Below, in pieces: positions 24,627 through 34,421 of a stretch of 64,000 nt of DNA; positions within the stretch are counted from its first letter, which is position 1; every line of letters begins with the position of its first letter. Position numbers and translations under genes: made by a program. Source of the stretch: Acidobacteriota bacterium (GTDB taxonomy: Bacteria; Acidobacteriota; Terriglobia; Versatilivoradales; Versatilivoraceae); assembly GCA_022826755.1 (NCBI GenBank), contig JAJDUG010000033.1:1-64000 (forward strand), in the 5' to 3' direction. Under the pieces are notes generated by a model. It had not been told where the DNA came from. It made no database searches and was given only the letters and a program-made list of their open reading frames with translations.

Positions 24627-27251
24627 TCAGGCCTCCCGGGAGGGCGGCATCCGCCCGGCACGGAAGGCGGGGTAGATGCCCGAGAGGGCCGTGGCCAGCA
24701 GGATCAGCAGCGACGACTGCAGCAGGAAGCCCGCAGGCAGGTGAAACTGAATGGTCCAGCCGAAGCTCTGGACGTTGATCACGAAGACCAGGATCAGAGA
24801 GAGCAGGATCCCGGCCATCACTCCCAGGCCCTGGCTCACCGCTCCCAACAGCCCTGCCTCGATGATCACCATCTTCCGGATCTGCCGCTGCTCCGCTCCG
24901 GCCCAGCGCAGCAGGGCCAGCTCCGGTTTGCGGTCCAGTATCAGGGTGACCAGGGTGGTCGCTACACCCAGAATGGCCACGGCCACGGCGATGATTTCCA
25001 GAGCATAGGTAATGGTAAAGGTATTGTCGAAAATTCGCAGGACCTCCGTCTTCAGAGACGCGTTGGTATGCACGAAAACACGTGACTCGGGTGGGAGTGC
25101 GGCAAGGATTTCCGCGCGGACCCGTTCCGGGTCGAGTCCCTCCTCCAGGTAGACCGCCAGGCTGCGGGGAGGCCGGTCTCCGTAGTACTTGCGGAAGGTG
25201 CTCCGGTCCAGGACCACGACGCCCTGATCGCTCGAGTAGTCGTAGTAGACGGCGGCGACTTCAAAGGCACGCCGTCCCAGGGGCGTGTTGAGCTCCAGCC
25301 GGTCTCCCACCTCTTTCCCATGCCTGAGCGCAAAACTTTCCGAAACCACCACCGCATCCGCCCCGATGGCCGCCCTCACGGCCGATCGTCCCTGGCGGGG
25401 TGCTTTGAAGAGCAGATCCGACCGATCCAGGTGCACCTCGAAGTCGCCTGACCCCAGCAATGCCCTGCGACCCCGGTAGTCGATGTTGAAACTGTTGAAG
25501 GGATCGACGGCAGCCACCCGGGGGTTTGTGGAAATCAGCCGCACCACTTCGGGAGAGAGGGTCGACTCCGAATAGACGTTGGAGCGGGTGGCCGGTGCCA
25601 CAAAGAGATCGGCTCTCAGCGTCTGCTCGACCCAGTACTGGACCGTCTCCCGGAAGCTGCCGATCATGATGGTGATGGCCGTGACCATGGAAAGACTGAC
25701 CGCCAGGGCCGCCACCGAGATCGAAGTGCGGGGGATGGACCCGCTGAGATTGGCGTTGGCCAGCAGGGCCTCCACCCCCGTCCACCGCCCGGTGAGCCGG
25801 GAACCCGCCCGCCCTGAAAAATGCAGCACGACCGGAACCAGGAAGGCAACCGCGAAAACGATGGCCAGGCAGGCCGCGTAGCCGAAAAGGGGAACGCCGT
25901 CGACCGAATCCAGGCAGGCGAACCCGACAGCCAGGGTCGACAGGATCGGAGGAAGCCAGCGCTGCCTCCAGCTCAAGCGGAAACGGCTCTCGATCCGGTC
26001 GGCGCCGCTGACCGCCTCGGTCGGCGCCACGCGTGAAGCCTCCAGGGCCGGAACCAGGGCCGCCAGCAAGGCCAGCGGAATGCCCACCGCGAATGCCAGA
26101 ACCAGGTGTTCCGGACCGAGCGACACCGGTTCAGCGGCGGATCGGATGTAGAGCCGATCCAGCGTGGAACCTGTCAGTCTGAGGGCGCCGCGGGCCAGCC
26201 AGCCTCCCAGCAGGACGCCGAGAGCACATCCCAAGGCCGCCAGCAGGCCGGCTTCGGCCAGGAACAAGCCCGCCACCTGGCGCCGGGAGCCGCCCACGGC
26301 CCGCAGGATCCCGACTTCCCGGCGCCGGGTGATGACCGAGAGCGACACCGTGTTGTAGATCAGAAACAGGCCGACCAGCAGAGCAATGTGGGAAAGGGCG
26401 GTCAGGTTGAAGTGAAAGGCCTCCAGCATCTTTTCCACCTGGCGCCCGCGGCGGGAGGGACGCTGGACGGTCAATCCCTCGGGCAGCCGCGCGCCGATGG
26501 CGGCTTCGGCCCGATCGATGGAGATCTCCGGCTTCAGTCGCAGGTCGACGCGGTCGATCCGACCCAGGCGTCCCAGGAGCCACTGGGCGGCCGCGATGTC
26601 CATCAAGGCAAAGGTTCCGTTCAGAGCCCGGGCCGGCCCCCGGTCCAGCAGCAGACCGCGCACCGTAAGAGCTTCCCGGCGATCCCCGATATCGAGGACC
26701 AGGCCGGAGCCCGGGTCCAGGTTGTGCCGCCGGGCCAATTTCTGCGTCAGTACGATGGCGCCGGGGTCGCTGAGCAGCTCCAGAAACTTTCGGGGAGCGG
26801 GGGGCTCTTGCCGATCGGCAAAGCGCACCAGCCGGTAGTCCCGAAAGGTCTCGTCCCTGAGAATGTCGACCCCCAGAATTTTCAGCCACTCCCTTTCCCC
26901 CGAGGGAAATGAAGCCCTGGCTTCGCCCTCGATGACAGGACTGATCTGCCCGAAACGCCCCAGCCAGTCCAGTTCCAGCAGCCGCTCTTCCCTCATGCCG
27001 GATCCTGGTCCGACGATCTCCAGCGAGGTCTTGCCGGCCACCATTTGCAGTGCCGTCTCGAAGCTCCGCACGGAGCTCTGGTTGGCCATCCGAACCGCCA
27101 GCACCACGGCGATGCCCAAGGCGACGCCCAACACGGTGGCCAACGCGCGCAGCTTTTCCTCTCTGATGCGGCGCAGGATGAACGTCCGGAAAAGGAACAC
27201 GAAGGGCCTCGACTGAGGAGGGCGGGGGAATGCGGCCTCATCCCCCTTCAT
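24627..27251 (-). CDS. FtsX-like ABC permease (AttFG-type, full-length)
   Basis: 874 aa from the ATG at 27251, which overlaps the end of the ATPase gene by 14 bp. The protein has an N-terminal helix ([20 protein letters not shown]), a large periplasmic domain, then FtsX motifs with paired helices ([38 protein letters not shown]). The second half repeats this layout ([38 protein letters not shown]). This is the 8-10 helix LolCE/MacB-like type that moves lipids or hydrophobic cargo out of the membrane without crossing substrate through a pore. It acts with the adjacent ATPase and AttH-like carrier. Confidence 0.85.
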   Translation of the reverse strand: MKGDEAAFPRPPQSRPFVFLFRTFILRRIREEKLRALATVLGVALGIAVVLAVRMANQSSVRSFETALQMVAGKTSLEIVGPGSGMREERLLELDWLGRFGQISPVIEGEARASFPSGEREWLKILGVDILRDETFRDYRLVRFADRQEPPAPRKFLELLSDPGAIVLTQKLARRHNLDPGSGLVLDIGDRREALTVRGLLLDRGPARALNGTFALMDIAAAQWLLGRLGRIDRVDLRLKPEISIDRAEAAIGARLPEGLTVQRPSRRGRQVEKMLEAFHFNLTALSHIALLVGLFLIYNTVSLSVITRRREVGILRAVGGSRRQVAGLFLAEAGLLAALGCALGVLLGGWLARGALRLTGSTLDRLYIRSAAEPVSLGPEHLVLAFAVGIPLALLAALVPALEASRVAPTEAVSGADRIESRFRLSWRQRWLPPILSTLAVGFACLDSVDGVPLFGYAACLAIVFAVAFLVPVVLHFSGRAGSRLTGRWTGVEALLANANLSGSIPRTSISVAALAVSLSMVTAITIMIGSFRETVQYWVEQTLRADLFVAPATRSNVYSESTLSPEVVRLISTNPRVAAVDPFNSFNIDYRGRRALLGSGDFEVHLDRSDLLFKAPRQGRSAVRAAIGADAVVVSESFALRHGKEVGDRLELNTPLGRRAFEVAAVYYDYSSDQGVVVLDRSTFRKYYGDRPPRSLAVYLEEGLDPERVRAEILAALPPESRVFVHTNASLKTEVLRIFDNTFTITYALEIIAVAVAILGVATTLVTLILDRKPELALLRWAGAEQRQIRKMVIIEAGLLGAVSQGLGVMAGILLSLILVFVINVQSFGWTIQFHLPAGFLLQSSLLILLATALSGIYPAFRAGRMPPSREA

Positions 27252-28002
27252 CGTCCCGATCGGGTCGGGCGATGGGCCGCCGGGACTGCAATTCGGACTC
27301 GATTCTGCCATCCACCATGTGCAACACTCGCTGGCCGGCAGCCGCCATCTCGGCGGAGTGGGTGGCCAGCAGCACCGTGACTCCCAGGGACCGGTTCAGT
27401 TCTTGCAGAAGCTCCAGCACGTCGGCCCCGTTGGCGGAGTCCAGGTTCCCGGTGGGTTCGTCCGCCAGAAGCAGCAAGGGGTCGTGGCACACCGCCCGGG
27501 CGATGCCGACCCGCTGCATTTCTCCTCCCGAGAGCTGCTGGGGGTAGTGGTCCAGGCGATGGAGCAGGCCCAGGCGCTCCAGCAATCCGGTGGCCTTCCG
27601 CCTGGCGACGTCAGGGGATGCGCCGTCCAGCATCAGGGGAAGGGCGGTGTTTTCCACGGCGGTGAGGGTGGGCAGGAGATTGAAGGATTGAAAGACGAAG
27701 CCGATCCGACGGCGGCGGACCCGGGTGAGCCGGCCTTCCTCCAGGCTCCCGAGATCGGTGCCGTCCAGCCATATGCGCCCACGGGTGGGATAATCCATGC
27801 CCCCGCAGAGATGCAGCAGGGTCGACTTGCCGCACCCGGACGGTCCCGTCAAGGCGACGAACTCTGCTTTTTCCAGGGACAGGTCCACCTCCCTGACGGC
27901 AACGACGGGAGCTTCTCCCTGGGTGTAGGTCTTTCCGACTCCCTCGGCGCTGAGTACCGGCACACGTCCTCCCGGTTTACAAACGGGGCTATGATAGTGC
28001 AA
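27238..28002 (-). CDS. ABC transporter ATPase (LolD/MacB type, AttE-like)
   Basis: 254 aa. Walker [10 protein letters not shown] near residue 53, Q-loop VFQSFNLLP, signature [14 protein letters not shown], Walker [15 protein letters not shown] and the H-loop LLATHSAEM are all present. It therefore looks active and belongs to the subfamily that partners FtsX-like permeases. It is the first gene of a three-gene minus-strand unit and overlaps the permease by 14 bp. The first ~15 residues before [11 protein letters not shown] are not typical, so a GTG start about 13 codons downstream is possible. It powers export of an unknown lipid-like cargo. Confidence 0.9.
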   Translation of the reverse strand: MHYHSPVCKPGGRVPVLSAEGVGKTYTQGEAPVVAVREVDLSLEKAEFVALTGPSGCGKSTLLHLCGGMDYPTRGRIWLDGTDLGSLEEGRLTRVRRRRIGFVFQSFNLLPTLTAVENTALPLMLDGASPDVARRKATGLLERLGLLHRLDHYPQQLSGGEMQRVGIARAVCHDPLLLLADEPTGNLDSANGADVLELLQELNRSLGVTVLLATHSAEMAAAGQRVLHMVDGRIESELQSRRPIARPDRDDEGG

Positions 28003-28054
28003 AAAGGGGGCCGTTTGAGGGGTTATCCACGTTCACAACGTGCTATTCGAACTA

Positions 28055-28145
28055 TGGGTATTCGATTGTAGATTTTCGATTTGAGGCAAAATCGGATGTC
28101 GTAGCTCCCCAATCAACAATCGGAAATCATCGATCAACCATTCAT
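28055..28145. repeat. TTCGATTGTAGATTTTCGATTT-type AT-rich spacer
   Basis: This AT-rich segment, with units like ATTCGATTGTAGATTTTCGA and AATCAACAATCGG, lies in the divergent promoter gap between the ABC ATPase and the MFS gene. A short related phrase (GATATTCGATTTCAGG) occurs at 8689-8704. It probably includes the MFS promoter, but no hexamer pair is convincing. Confidence 0.4.
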
Positions 28146-28147
28146 TC

Positions 28148-29320
28148 ATGCTTCGACGCGAGCTGAAATTCTACTGGATCGCCCTCTCGGCGGACTTTGC
28201 CTACATGTTGTTCGTCTTCACGGTGACCCGACTGATGGCCGAGAATCAGGCCGGCCTGATGGCTCTGGGAATCCTGGGGGCGGTCTCCTCGCTTGGCTTC
28301 GGCCTGGGGGCTCCTCTCGGGGGCTGGGCTTCCGACCTCTGGGGCGGGCGCCGCGTCGTCGCCGTCGGCGCCACCGCCCAGGCATTGGTGCTGCTGGCAT
28401 GCATCCAATGGCATTCCGACCATCAATGGTTCTACCTCTATGCGCCGATTGGCGGCATATCCGTCGGCCTGATGCTTCCCCCGGTCATCTCCTGGTTGAC
28501 CCGGGGAGGGCTGGAGCAGCTTGGCCCCAGGTTGCAGGGCCGGCGGCTCTTCCGGTTCTGCCTGTCCTGGAACCTGGGAATGATCGCGGGTCAGGCCGCA
28601 GGAGGCTGGCTCTATCCCTTCGGTCCCACCCTGCCCCTGCTGGTGGGGTTGGTGCTGATGCTGGGCGTGCTGATCCGGACAGCTTACCCGATCGCCGCTC
28701 CCACTCCTCCCGCCTTGCCCCCGGCTGAGCGGCAAGCGGTCGTCATCCCCAGGTCCGCCCGCACCTTCGTCTACCTGGGCTGGCTGGCCAACGTGGCCAG
28801 CGCCATGGGGGTGAGCACGATCATCCACCTCTTTCCCCACCTGGCCACCGAACTGGAGATCAGTGCTCCCATCCACGGCCTGATGGTGGCCACCAACCGG
28901 TCCGTGGTCATCATCACCTATTCGTTGATGTACGGCTTGACCTTCTGGCGTTACCGTCACTCCACCGCTCTGGTGGTGCAACTGTGCGCCCTGGCCGGGC
29001 TTGCGCTGCTCGCCACCAGCCGAACCGTTTCCCTTCTGATCCTGGGCCTGATTCTGTTCGCCCTGCTGTCGGGCTACAATTACTTTTCCAGCATTTTCTA
29101 CAGCACCACCACCTTCGACCGGCAGCGGCAGGGACTGGTCAGCGGAATGCACGAAGCCAGCCTGGCAGTGGGATTTGCCGCGGGATCCCTGGGCGGGGGC
29201 CTGGTGAGCCTGTGGCTGGGATCCCGGGCGCCCTATTACTCGGTAGCCCTGGTTGTGCTGCTGACGGCAGCGGTTCAGTCCTGGGTCCACTGGAAGGGGA
29301 GGAGAGGTCATACTTTCTGA
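28148..29320 (+). CDS. MFS transporter
   Basis: 390 aa with about twelve hydrophobic helices, the size of a compact major-facilitator protein. The loop after helix 2 carries a degenerate MFS motif (GAPLGGWASDLWGGRR), and the middle has a long cytoplasmic loop (TPPALPPAERQAVVIPR). The second half repeats the pattern with GMHEASLAVGFAAGSLGGGL. Such proteins exchange small solutes with protons or sodium across the inner membrane. The substrate cannot be read from the sequence. It is transcribed divergently from the AttEFGH-like unit and is followed by a toxin-antitoxin pair. Confidence 0.85.
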   Translation: MLRRELKFYWIALSADFAYMLFVFTVTRLMAENQAGLMALGILGAVSSLGFGLGAPLGGWASDLWGGRRVVAVGATAQALVLLACIQWHSDHQWFYLYAPIGGISVGLMLPPVISWLTRGGLEQLGPRLQGRRLFRFCLSWNLGMIAGQAAGGWLYPFGPTLPLLVGLVLMLGVLIRTAYPIAAPTPPALPPAERQAVVIPRSARTFVYLGWLANVASAMGVSTIIHLFPHLATELEISAPIHGLMVATNRSVVIITYSLMYGLTFWRYRHSTALVVQLCALAGLALLATSRTVSLLILGLILFALLSGYNYFSSIFYSTTTFDRQRQGLVSGMHEASLAVGFAAGSLGGGLVSLWLGSRAPYYSVALVVLLTAAVQSWVHWKGRRGHTF

Positions 29321-29347
29321 ATCGACGTCATTTTCGCCTTGAAACTT

Positions 29348-29365
29348 GTAGCGACCAGTTGCTAC
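29348..29365. promoter_or_regulatory. Inverted repeat before Phd/PIN pair
   Basis: GTAGC (29348-29352) and GCTAC (29361-29365) are perfect 5-bp arms 8 bases apart, 10 bp before the antitoxin ATG. A TTGAAA at 29338-29343 could be a -35. This is a probable autoregulatory site for the antitoxin, by position only. Confidence 0.35.
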
Positions 29366-29375
29366 CTTGTGGTGT

Positions 29376-29669
29376 ATGCGATCGGTCGGAATCAAAATGC
29401 TGAACAACCGCCTGAGCGAGTACGTGAGGCTGGCAGCTTCGGGAGAAACCGTTCTGGTGACGGACCGGGACCGGGTCGTTGCGGAGATCGGTCCTCCGAT
29501 ATCGACCAGGAGCCCGGTTCTTGCTGACGCGCTGCTGGCCGAGGCGGTGCGCAAGGGCTGGTTGACGCCACCCCTGCTGCCGGTGGCCGGGGAGCCTCGG
29601 ACACCGGGGCCGGTGGCGCCGCTCCGCGACCTTCTCTCCGAATTGGAGAGTGATCGAAGCGAACGGTGA
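29376..29669 (+). CDS. Phd/YefM-like antitoxin
   Basis: 97 aa from the ATG at 29376 (a TTG nine bases earlier is also in frame). The N-terminus has the prevent-host-death pattern: VGIKMLNNRLSEYVRLAASGETVLVTDRDRVVAEI, of which NRLSEYVRLAASGETV is the core helix and strand. The C-terminal part (LLPVAGEPRTPGPVAPLRDLLSEL, abbreviated) is disordered, as expected for the toxin-binding tail. Its TGA overlaps the GTG of the PIN gene (GTGA), so the pair is translationally coupled. Role: neutralise the PIN ribonuclease and repress the operon. Confidence 0.85.
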   Translation: MRSVGIKMLNNRLSEYVRLAASGETVLVTDRDRVVAEIGPPISTRSPVLADALLAEAVRKGWLTPPLLPVAGEPRTPGPVAPLRDLLSELESDRSER

Positions 29670-30067
29670 TCTACCTCGACACCTCTGTTGCGCTCGCCCA
29701 GCTCCTGGCGGAAGATTGCCGTCCGCCCGTCCTGCTTTGGAGCCGGACCCTGGTGGCCAGCCGGTTGATGGAGTACGAGGTCTGGACTCGGCTGCACGCG
29801 CGCCAGCTTGCCGATTCCCATGGCGAGGCGGCTCGCGGCCTCATCGGGCGAGTTGCGTTTCTGGAGCTTTCTCCGCCCGTGCTGGCGCGCGCCCGTGAGC
29901 CCTTTCCCGGGTCTGTTGCCGCACGCACACTCGATGCCTTGCACTTGGCGTCATGCGACTATCTGCGCAACCAGGGCCAGTCGATAGCGCTGGCCAGTTA
30001 CGACCGAAGGATGAACGCCATCGCCCGCGCCATGAACATCTCCATTTTCAACCTCGAAGACTTCTGA
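29666..30067 (+). CDS. PIN-domain ribonuclease toxin (VapC)
   Basis: 133 aa starting at a GTG. PIN residues are visible: Asp5 in MIYLDTSVALAQLL, the glutamate in SRLMEYEVWTRL, the Asp of RTLDALHLASCDYL, and the Asp of LASYDRRMNAIA. It is a standard VapC-size toxin that would cleave tRNA or rRNA. The coupled Phd-type antitoxin precedes it. Its stop lies 3 bp before the hydantoinase A start, so readthrough transcription into hyuA is likely, although the pair looks like an independent insertion next to that operon. Confidence 0.88.
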   Translation: MIYLDTSVALAQLLAEDCRPPVLLWSRTLVASRLMEYEVWTRLHARQLADSHGEAARGLIGRVAFLELSPPVLARAREPFPGSVAARTLDALHLASCDYLRNQGQSIALASYDRRMNAIARAMNISIFNLEDF

Positions 30068-30070
30068 ACC

Positions 30071-32128
30071 ATGTCCGTAAGAATCGGCGTCGACGTCGGG
30101 GGCACCTTTACCGACATCGTCTGCTTTGACGAGCAAGAGGGACACTTCCGGCTGCTGAAGGTGCCCAGCACGCCCGATAGGCCCAGCGCGGCCGTCATCG
30201 AGGGAACGCGCCGTGTACTGAATCAGTTCGAGAATGCCGCCGAGTCGGTGGGGTTTTTCATTCACGGGACCACCGTGGCCACCAACACCATCCTGGAGCG
30301 CAAGGGAGCCGAAGTGGCCCTGCTGGTCACCGCCGGCTTCCGGGACGTGCCCACCATCATGCGGCAGGACCGGCCGCGCCTCTACGACTACTTCCAGCAG
30401 CGTCCCCAGCCCCTGATTCCGCGAGAGCGCCGCTTTGAAGTCCCGGAGCGCATGCTCTACACCGGGCAGGTCAGCCGGCCGCTGCAGGAGAAGCCCACCC
30501 GGGAGTTGTTGTGCCGGCTGAGGGAACTGGAAATCCGGGACATCGCCGTCTGCCTGTTGCATTCCTACGTGAACCCTTCCCACGAGAGGACGCTGCGGGA
30601 GTGGATCAGCCAGGAGATCCCGGAGGCCCGGGTCTCGCTCTCTTCGGACATCCTGCCCGAGTTCAAGGAGTTCGAGAGGCTGAGCACCACGGCCGTCAAC
30701 GCCTACGTGCTGCCCTCGGTGGGCAGCTACCTGCAGCGGCTGGAGGAGGGTCTGGACTCTCTGCAGATTCCCTCCGGACTCCATATCATGCAGTCCAATG
30801 GCGGCATCATGACCTCCGAGACCGCCCAGAGCCACTGTGTGCACATGGTGCTGTCGGGACCCGCCGCAGGCGCCCTGAGCGGATTGGTCCTGGGGCGGAA
30901 GGCAGGGCTGGACCACATCATTTCCATCGACGTGGGAGGCACCAGCGCCGACGTGGCCGTGGCCCGCGACGGCAACCTCCACTTTGCCGAGGAAAGCGAG
31001 ATCGCCGGGCAGGTCCTCAAGATCCCGGCCATTGAAATCAATACGGTCGGCGCCGGCGGCGGCAGCATCGCCTGGGTCGATTCCGGGGGAGCCCTGCAGG
31101 TCGGACCGCAGAGCGCCGGCGCCCATCCGGGGCCTGCCTGCTACCGGCGGGGAGGCAGCCGTCCCACCGTTACCGACGCCAACGTGGTGCTGGGTCGCTT
31201 GAATGCCAGCCACCTGCTGGGAGGCGAGATGGCCATCGATGCGGAGCTTTCCGCAAAGGCCATCGCAGAGAACGTTGCCGCCCCCTTGGGGCTGGAACTG
31301 GTGGAGGCGGCCGAAGGGATCATTCGGGTGATCAACGCCGTCATGGCCAAGGCCATTCGGCGGCTCTCGGTGGAGAAGGGCTACGATCCCAGGGAGTTCA
31401 CCCTGGTCAGCTTCGGGGGCGGGGGGCCCCTGCATGCCGCCGAACTGGCAGCCGACCTGCAGATCCCCCGGGTGCTGGTGCCGCCGGTCCCGGGGGTCAG
31501 CTCCGCCCTGGGCCTGATCACGGCCGACTTTCGCCACGACTATGTGCGCACCGTGCTGTGGAAGCAGCAGGCCTCCCTGGATCGATTCAAGTCCCTGTTG
31601 GAAGACATGCGGTCGGCGGCCCTGGCCCAGATGGAAAAGGAAGGTGTCGGCTCAGGCCTGGTGGCCTTTGTCACCGCCTCCGACCTTCGCTACGAAGGGC
31701 AGGGATTCTCTCTTCCCGTCACCTTCGACTTGGAGGAGATGCCCGCTTGGACCGACCTGGATCCTCTCATCCAACGATTCCACCAGCGACACCAGGAGAC
31801 CTATGGATACCACGACCGGCAGGCTGCCACCGAGGTGGTCAACCTGAGGCTGGCAGCCATCGGTCGCCTCGCGCCGGCAACCCTGACTCGGCTCCCTCAA
31901 AAGCAACCCGATCCGGGCCCTGCCCTGGAGGCAACCAGGAAGATCTACGTGGAGGGTCGATTCACCGAAGCCAACGTCTACCGGCGCTCCGGACTGGGAT
32001 GGGGTTCGCTGGTGCGCGGGCCGGCCATCGTGGAGCAACTGGACTCGACCACCCTCATCCTGCCCGGCCAGCGGGCCGAAACCGACGAGTTCGGGAATTT
32101 GACCATCACCTGGGAGAACCCCCAATGA
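30071..32128 (+). CDS. hyuA: Hydantoinase/oxoprolinase subunit A
   Basis: 685 aa. Two actin-fold phosphate motifs are present (RIGVDVGGTFTDIVCFD at residues 3-19; HIISIDVGGTSADVAVARDG near 285) with HGTTVATNTILERKGAEVALL between them. This is the ATP-binding subunit of the hydantoinase A / 5-oxoprolinase / acetophenone carboxylase family. These enzymes open cyclic imides or amides (N-methylhydantoin, 5-oxoproline) with ATP. Which substrate applies here is not decidable. The stop overlaps the subunit B start (ATGA), so the two are made together as a complex. The two nitrilase-family enzymes in this window could act on N-carbamoyl products, but they are distant. Confidence 0.9.
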   Translation: MSVRIGVDVGGTFTDIVCFDEQEGHFRLLKVPSTPDRPSAAVIEGTRRVLNQFENAAESVGFFIHGTTVATNTILERKGAEVALLVTAGFRDVPTIMRQDRPRLYDYFQQRPQPLIPRERRFEVPERMLYTGQVSRPLQEKPTRELLCRLRELEIRDIAVCLLHSYVNPSHERTLREWISQEIPEARVSLSSDILPEFKEFERLSTTAVNAYVLPSVGSYLQRLEEGLDSLQIPSGLHIMQSNGGIMTSETAQSHCVHMVLSGPAAGALSGLVLGRKAGLDHIISIDVGGTSADVAVARDGNLHFAEESEIAGQVLKIPAIEINTVGAGGGSIAWVDSGGALQVGPQSAGAHPGPACYRRGGSRPTVTDANVVLGRLNASHLLGGEMAIDAELSAKAIAENVAAPLGLELVEAAEGIIRVINAVMAKAIRRLSVEKGYDPREFTLVSFGGGGPLHAAELAADLQIPRVLVPPVPGVSSALGLITADFRHDYVRTVLWKQQASLDRFKSLLEDMRSAALAQMEKEGVGSGLVAFVTASDLRYEGQGFSLPVTFDLEEMPAWTDLDPLIQRFHQRHQETYGYHDRQAATEVVNLRLAAIGRLAPATLTRLPQKQPDPGPALEATRKIYVEGRFTEANVYRRSGLGWGSLVRGPAIVEQLDSTTLILPGQRAETDEFGNLTITWENPQ

Positions 32129-33882
32129 GCGCAGGAAACCCGAGTGCCCAAGTCGGGACCGACCCCGTCACCCTGCAGGTCATGACCAACGCCATCTACT
32201 CGGTGGCCGATGAGATGGTGGCGGCTCTGGTCCGGACCTCCTTCTCCACCAACATCAAGGACCGCAGGGACTGCAGCGGGGCGGTCTTCACCCGGGACGG
32301 ACAACTGGTGGCCCAGGGCGAGGTGGGCACGCCTCTCCATCTGGGGGTGATGCTGCCGGCGGTTCAGACAGCCATCGCCGCCGTGCCCCCCGAGACGCTG
32401 GAGCCGGAGGACGACATCATCGTCAACACCCCCTACCCGGAAGGCCCCGGTCACCTCAACGACGTCACCCTGGTCTCACCGGTCTTCGACGGCGGCCAAC
32501 TGGTGGCCTACGTGGCCAACATGTCCCACCACGTGGACGTGGGCGGATTCGCCCCCGGAAGCATGGCCTTCGGTGTCTGGGAGCACTTTCAGGAGGGACT
32601 GCAGATCCCTCCCCTGAAACTGGTCAAGCGGGGGCGCATCGATGAAGACCTGGTGCGCCTGATCACCGCCAACCTGCGGACTCCGGTGGAGTTCCGGGGC
32701 GATCTGGCGGCCCAGATCGCGGCCAACAACGTGGGCGAGGAGCGGCTCCAGGGACTCGTGCGGAAGTACGGACGCGAGGCGGTGCTCCATTACATGAACG
32801 AAATCATGGATTACTCGGAGCGGCGCCTTTCGGCAGCCATCCGGCAACTGCCCCAGGGTTCCTTTTCCTCCCAGGACTTCCTGGAAGGGGACGGGATCTC
32901 CACCGAGAAAATCGCCATCCGGGTGACGGTCACCGTTGAGGGGTCGGAGCTGGTAGCCGACTTCCGGGAGAGCGATCCCCAGGCCCTGGGTCCCATCAAC
33001 TGCCGTCCGCCCTCGGTGAAAGCCTGCGCCTACTACCTGGCCAAGGCCCTGCTGGACCCGGGCCTGCCCCCCAACTCGGGAGCCTTCCGCCCCATCCGGG
33101 TGCTGACCAGGCCCGGCACGCTCATGGAGGTTCAGTTTCCCGGGGCCCTGTGCAACGCCAACATCGTGACCACCCAGAGAATCGTGGACGCCCTCATGGG
33201 CGCCTTTCTCCAGGTCATTCCCGAGCGGGCCGCGGCCGCCTGCTCGGGGACCATGAACCTGTTGAACATCGGAGGCCGAGACCCGCGCAGCGGCTCTCTC
33301 TTCAACTACATCGAGACCTACGGCGGCGGACAGGGTGCCCTGGTGGACCGCGACGGCACCTCGGCGGTGCAGATGCACATGACTAACACCCGCAACGCCC
33401 CGGTCGAGGTGATCGAATCCACCTACCCATTCTTCATCCACGGCTACGGCCTGGTTTCCGAGAGCGCCGGGGCAGGGGAGTTCAGGGGAGGCTACGGCAT
33501 GCGGCGAGAGTTCGAGATCGAAGCGGATCGGGTCACCGTTACCCTCAGCTCGGATCGATTCGAGCTGGCTCCCTGGGGCATCTTCGGCGGCAGGAGTGCT
33601 TCCACCGGCAACTGCAAGGTGGTGCTGCCCGACGGATCGGTGGAGCAGCTTCCCTCCAAAGTGACCCGGGTCCTGACCAAGGGGTCCCGATTGATCAGCA
33701 CCACCCCGGGGGGCGGTGGCTGGGGAGATCCCTGCGAGCGCCCTGCCGAACAGGTCCGTCAGGACGTTGTTCAGGAACTGCTGTCGAGGGAGTCGGCTCT
33801 GAGCATCTACGGGGTCGTTCTCCATGACGATCTGTCTCTGGATTCGCAGGCTACCGCCGAGGAGAGGGCCCGTCGTGGATGA
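32125..33882 (+). CDS. hyuB: Hydantoinase/oxoprolinase subunit B
   Basis: 585 aa from the ATG at 32125, coupled to subunit A by an ATGA overlap. Family motifs: DPVTLQVMTNAIYSVADEMV at the start, TSFSTNIKDRRDCSGAVF, MSHHVDVGGFAPGSM (metal-type His-x-Asp), INCRPPSVKACAYYL, GGRSASTGNCKV and the C-terminal TPGGGGWGDP. The length is typical. It forms the catalytic partner of subunit A for ATP-dependent ring opening. The last gene of the unit; 160 bp of spacer follow before the BrnT gene. Confidence 0.9.
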   Translation: MSAGNPSAQVGTDPVTLQVMTNAIYSVADEMVAALVRTSFSTNIKDRRDCSGAVFTRDGQLVAQGEVGTPLHLGVMLPAVQTAIAAVPPETLEPEDDIIVNTPYPEGPGHLNDVTLVSPVFDGGQLVAYVANMSHHVDVGGFAPGSMAFGVWEHFQEGLQIPPLKLVKRGRIDEDLVRLITANLRTPVEFRGDLAAQIAANNVGEERLQGLVRKYGREAVLHYMNEIMDYSERRLSAAIRQLPQGSFSSQDFLEGDGISTEKIAIRVTVTVEGSELVADFRESDPQALGPINCRPPSVKACAYYLAKALLDPGLPPNSGAFRPIRVLTRPGTLMEVQFPGALCNANIVTTQRIVDALMGAFLQVIPERAAAACSGTMNLLNIGGRDPRSGSLFNYIETYGGGQGALVDRDGTSAVQMHMTNTRNAPVEVIESTYPFFIHGYGLVSESAGAGEFRGGYGMRREFEIEADRVTVTLSSDRFELAPWGIFGGRSASTGNCKVVLPDGSVEQLPSKVTRVLTKGSRLISTTPGGGGWGDPCERPAEQVRQDVVQELLSRESALSIYGVVLHDDLSLDSQATAEERARRG

Positions 33883-33969
33883 CGGGAAGGGAGACCATGT
33901 AAATCCTGGTTTGGAATCCGTTTGCAGGAGGCATGCAGGAACTGGAGAGGTGTCGGCAGGTGGCGTGAG

Positions 33970-33992
33970 CGGACACTTCACATGCTACCGAC
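33970..33992 (+). repeat. 23-bp element, left copy (CGGACACTTCACATG core)
   Basis: This matches 21 of 23 positions with the reverse complement of 49405-49427. The two copies face each other across 15.4 kb. Each lies at the edge of an accessory module (BrnTA here, the AbiE/HSDR island there). It may be the terminus of an insertion sequence remnant. Confidence 0.55.
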
Positions 33993-34000
33993 CGGTTCGG

Positions 34001-34039
34001 TTGACACTCTTGTCTTCGTAGCTATATTATTGTAGTTAC
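34001..34039 (+). promoter_or_regulatory. Promoter and operator of the BrnT/BrnA pair
   Basis: A perfect TTGACA (34001-34006) and TATATT (34023-34028), 16 bp apart, make a strong sigma-70-like promoter. The predicted transcript starts within ~9 bases of the BrnT ATG. An inverted repeat, GTAGCTA (34018-34024) against TAGTTAC (34033-34039) with one mismatch, overlaps the -10. It is the expected site for autorepression by BrnA. Confidence 0.7.
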
Positions 34040-34043
34040 AACG

Positions 34044-34421
34044 ATGGACCCAGTCCGCTGGACATGGAACGAGAATAAGAACCGCATCAACCAGCGGAAG
34101 CATGGTCTCAGCTTCGAGACCGCTACGCTTGTGTTCGGGGACCCGTTGATGGCGCAACTGCCGAATCCGGACGAAGACAGATGGCTGACTATCGGTGCGA
34201 TCGGTAATTTAGTAGTCGTCGTGGCTCACACATGGCCACTACCGCAACCCGGAGCAGACACCGCGGTGGGGCGTATCATCAGCGCCCGGAAAGCCACGGC
34301 GCATGAAAGGAGGGCCTATGAAGAGGGAGACTTCCAGAGAACTCACCAGGCAGCAGAAGGCGGAGATCGAAGCTCTTGCAGACCTTCCCGACGAAAGAAT
34401 CGATACGAGCGACATCCCTGA
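34044..34421 (+). CDS. brnT: BrnT-family ribonuclease toxin with C-terminal read-through
   Basis: 125 aa. The BrnT core is clear: WTWNENKNRINQRKHGLSFETA near the start (helix with conserved His), VFGDPLMAQLPNPDEDRWLTIG, LVVVVAHTW, and GRIISARKATAHERRAYEEG. The typical protein ends at about that last motif (residue ~92-95). Here the frame has no stop and runs 33 residues further over the antitoxin gene in another frame. The extension is Arg/Ser-rich and unlike the family, which suggests a lost stop. BrnT is an RNase-like toxin that arrests translation under stress. Nearly leaderless transcript expected. Confidence 0.85.
   Translation: MDPVRWTWNENKNRINQRKHGLSFETATLVFGDPLMAQLPNPDEDRWLTIGAIGNLVVVVAHTWPLPQPGADTAVGRIISARKATAHERRAYEEGDFQRTHQAAEGGDRSSCRPSRRKNRYERHP

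Noticed and set aside
33883-34021. Small ORF ending in SGHFTCYRPV before BrnT
   Set aside because: It covers the 23-bp element and part of the promoter; the phrase arises from the element's sequence, not a protein.
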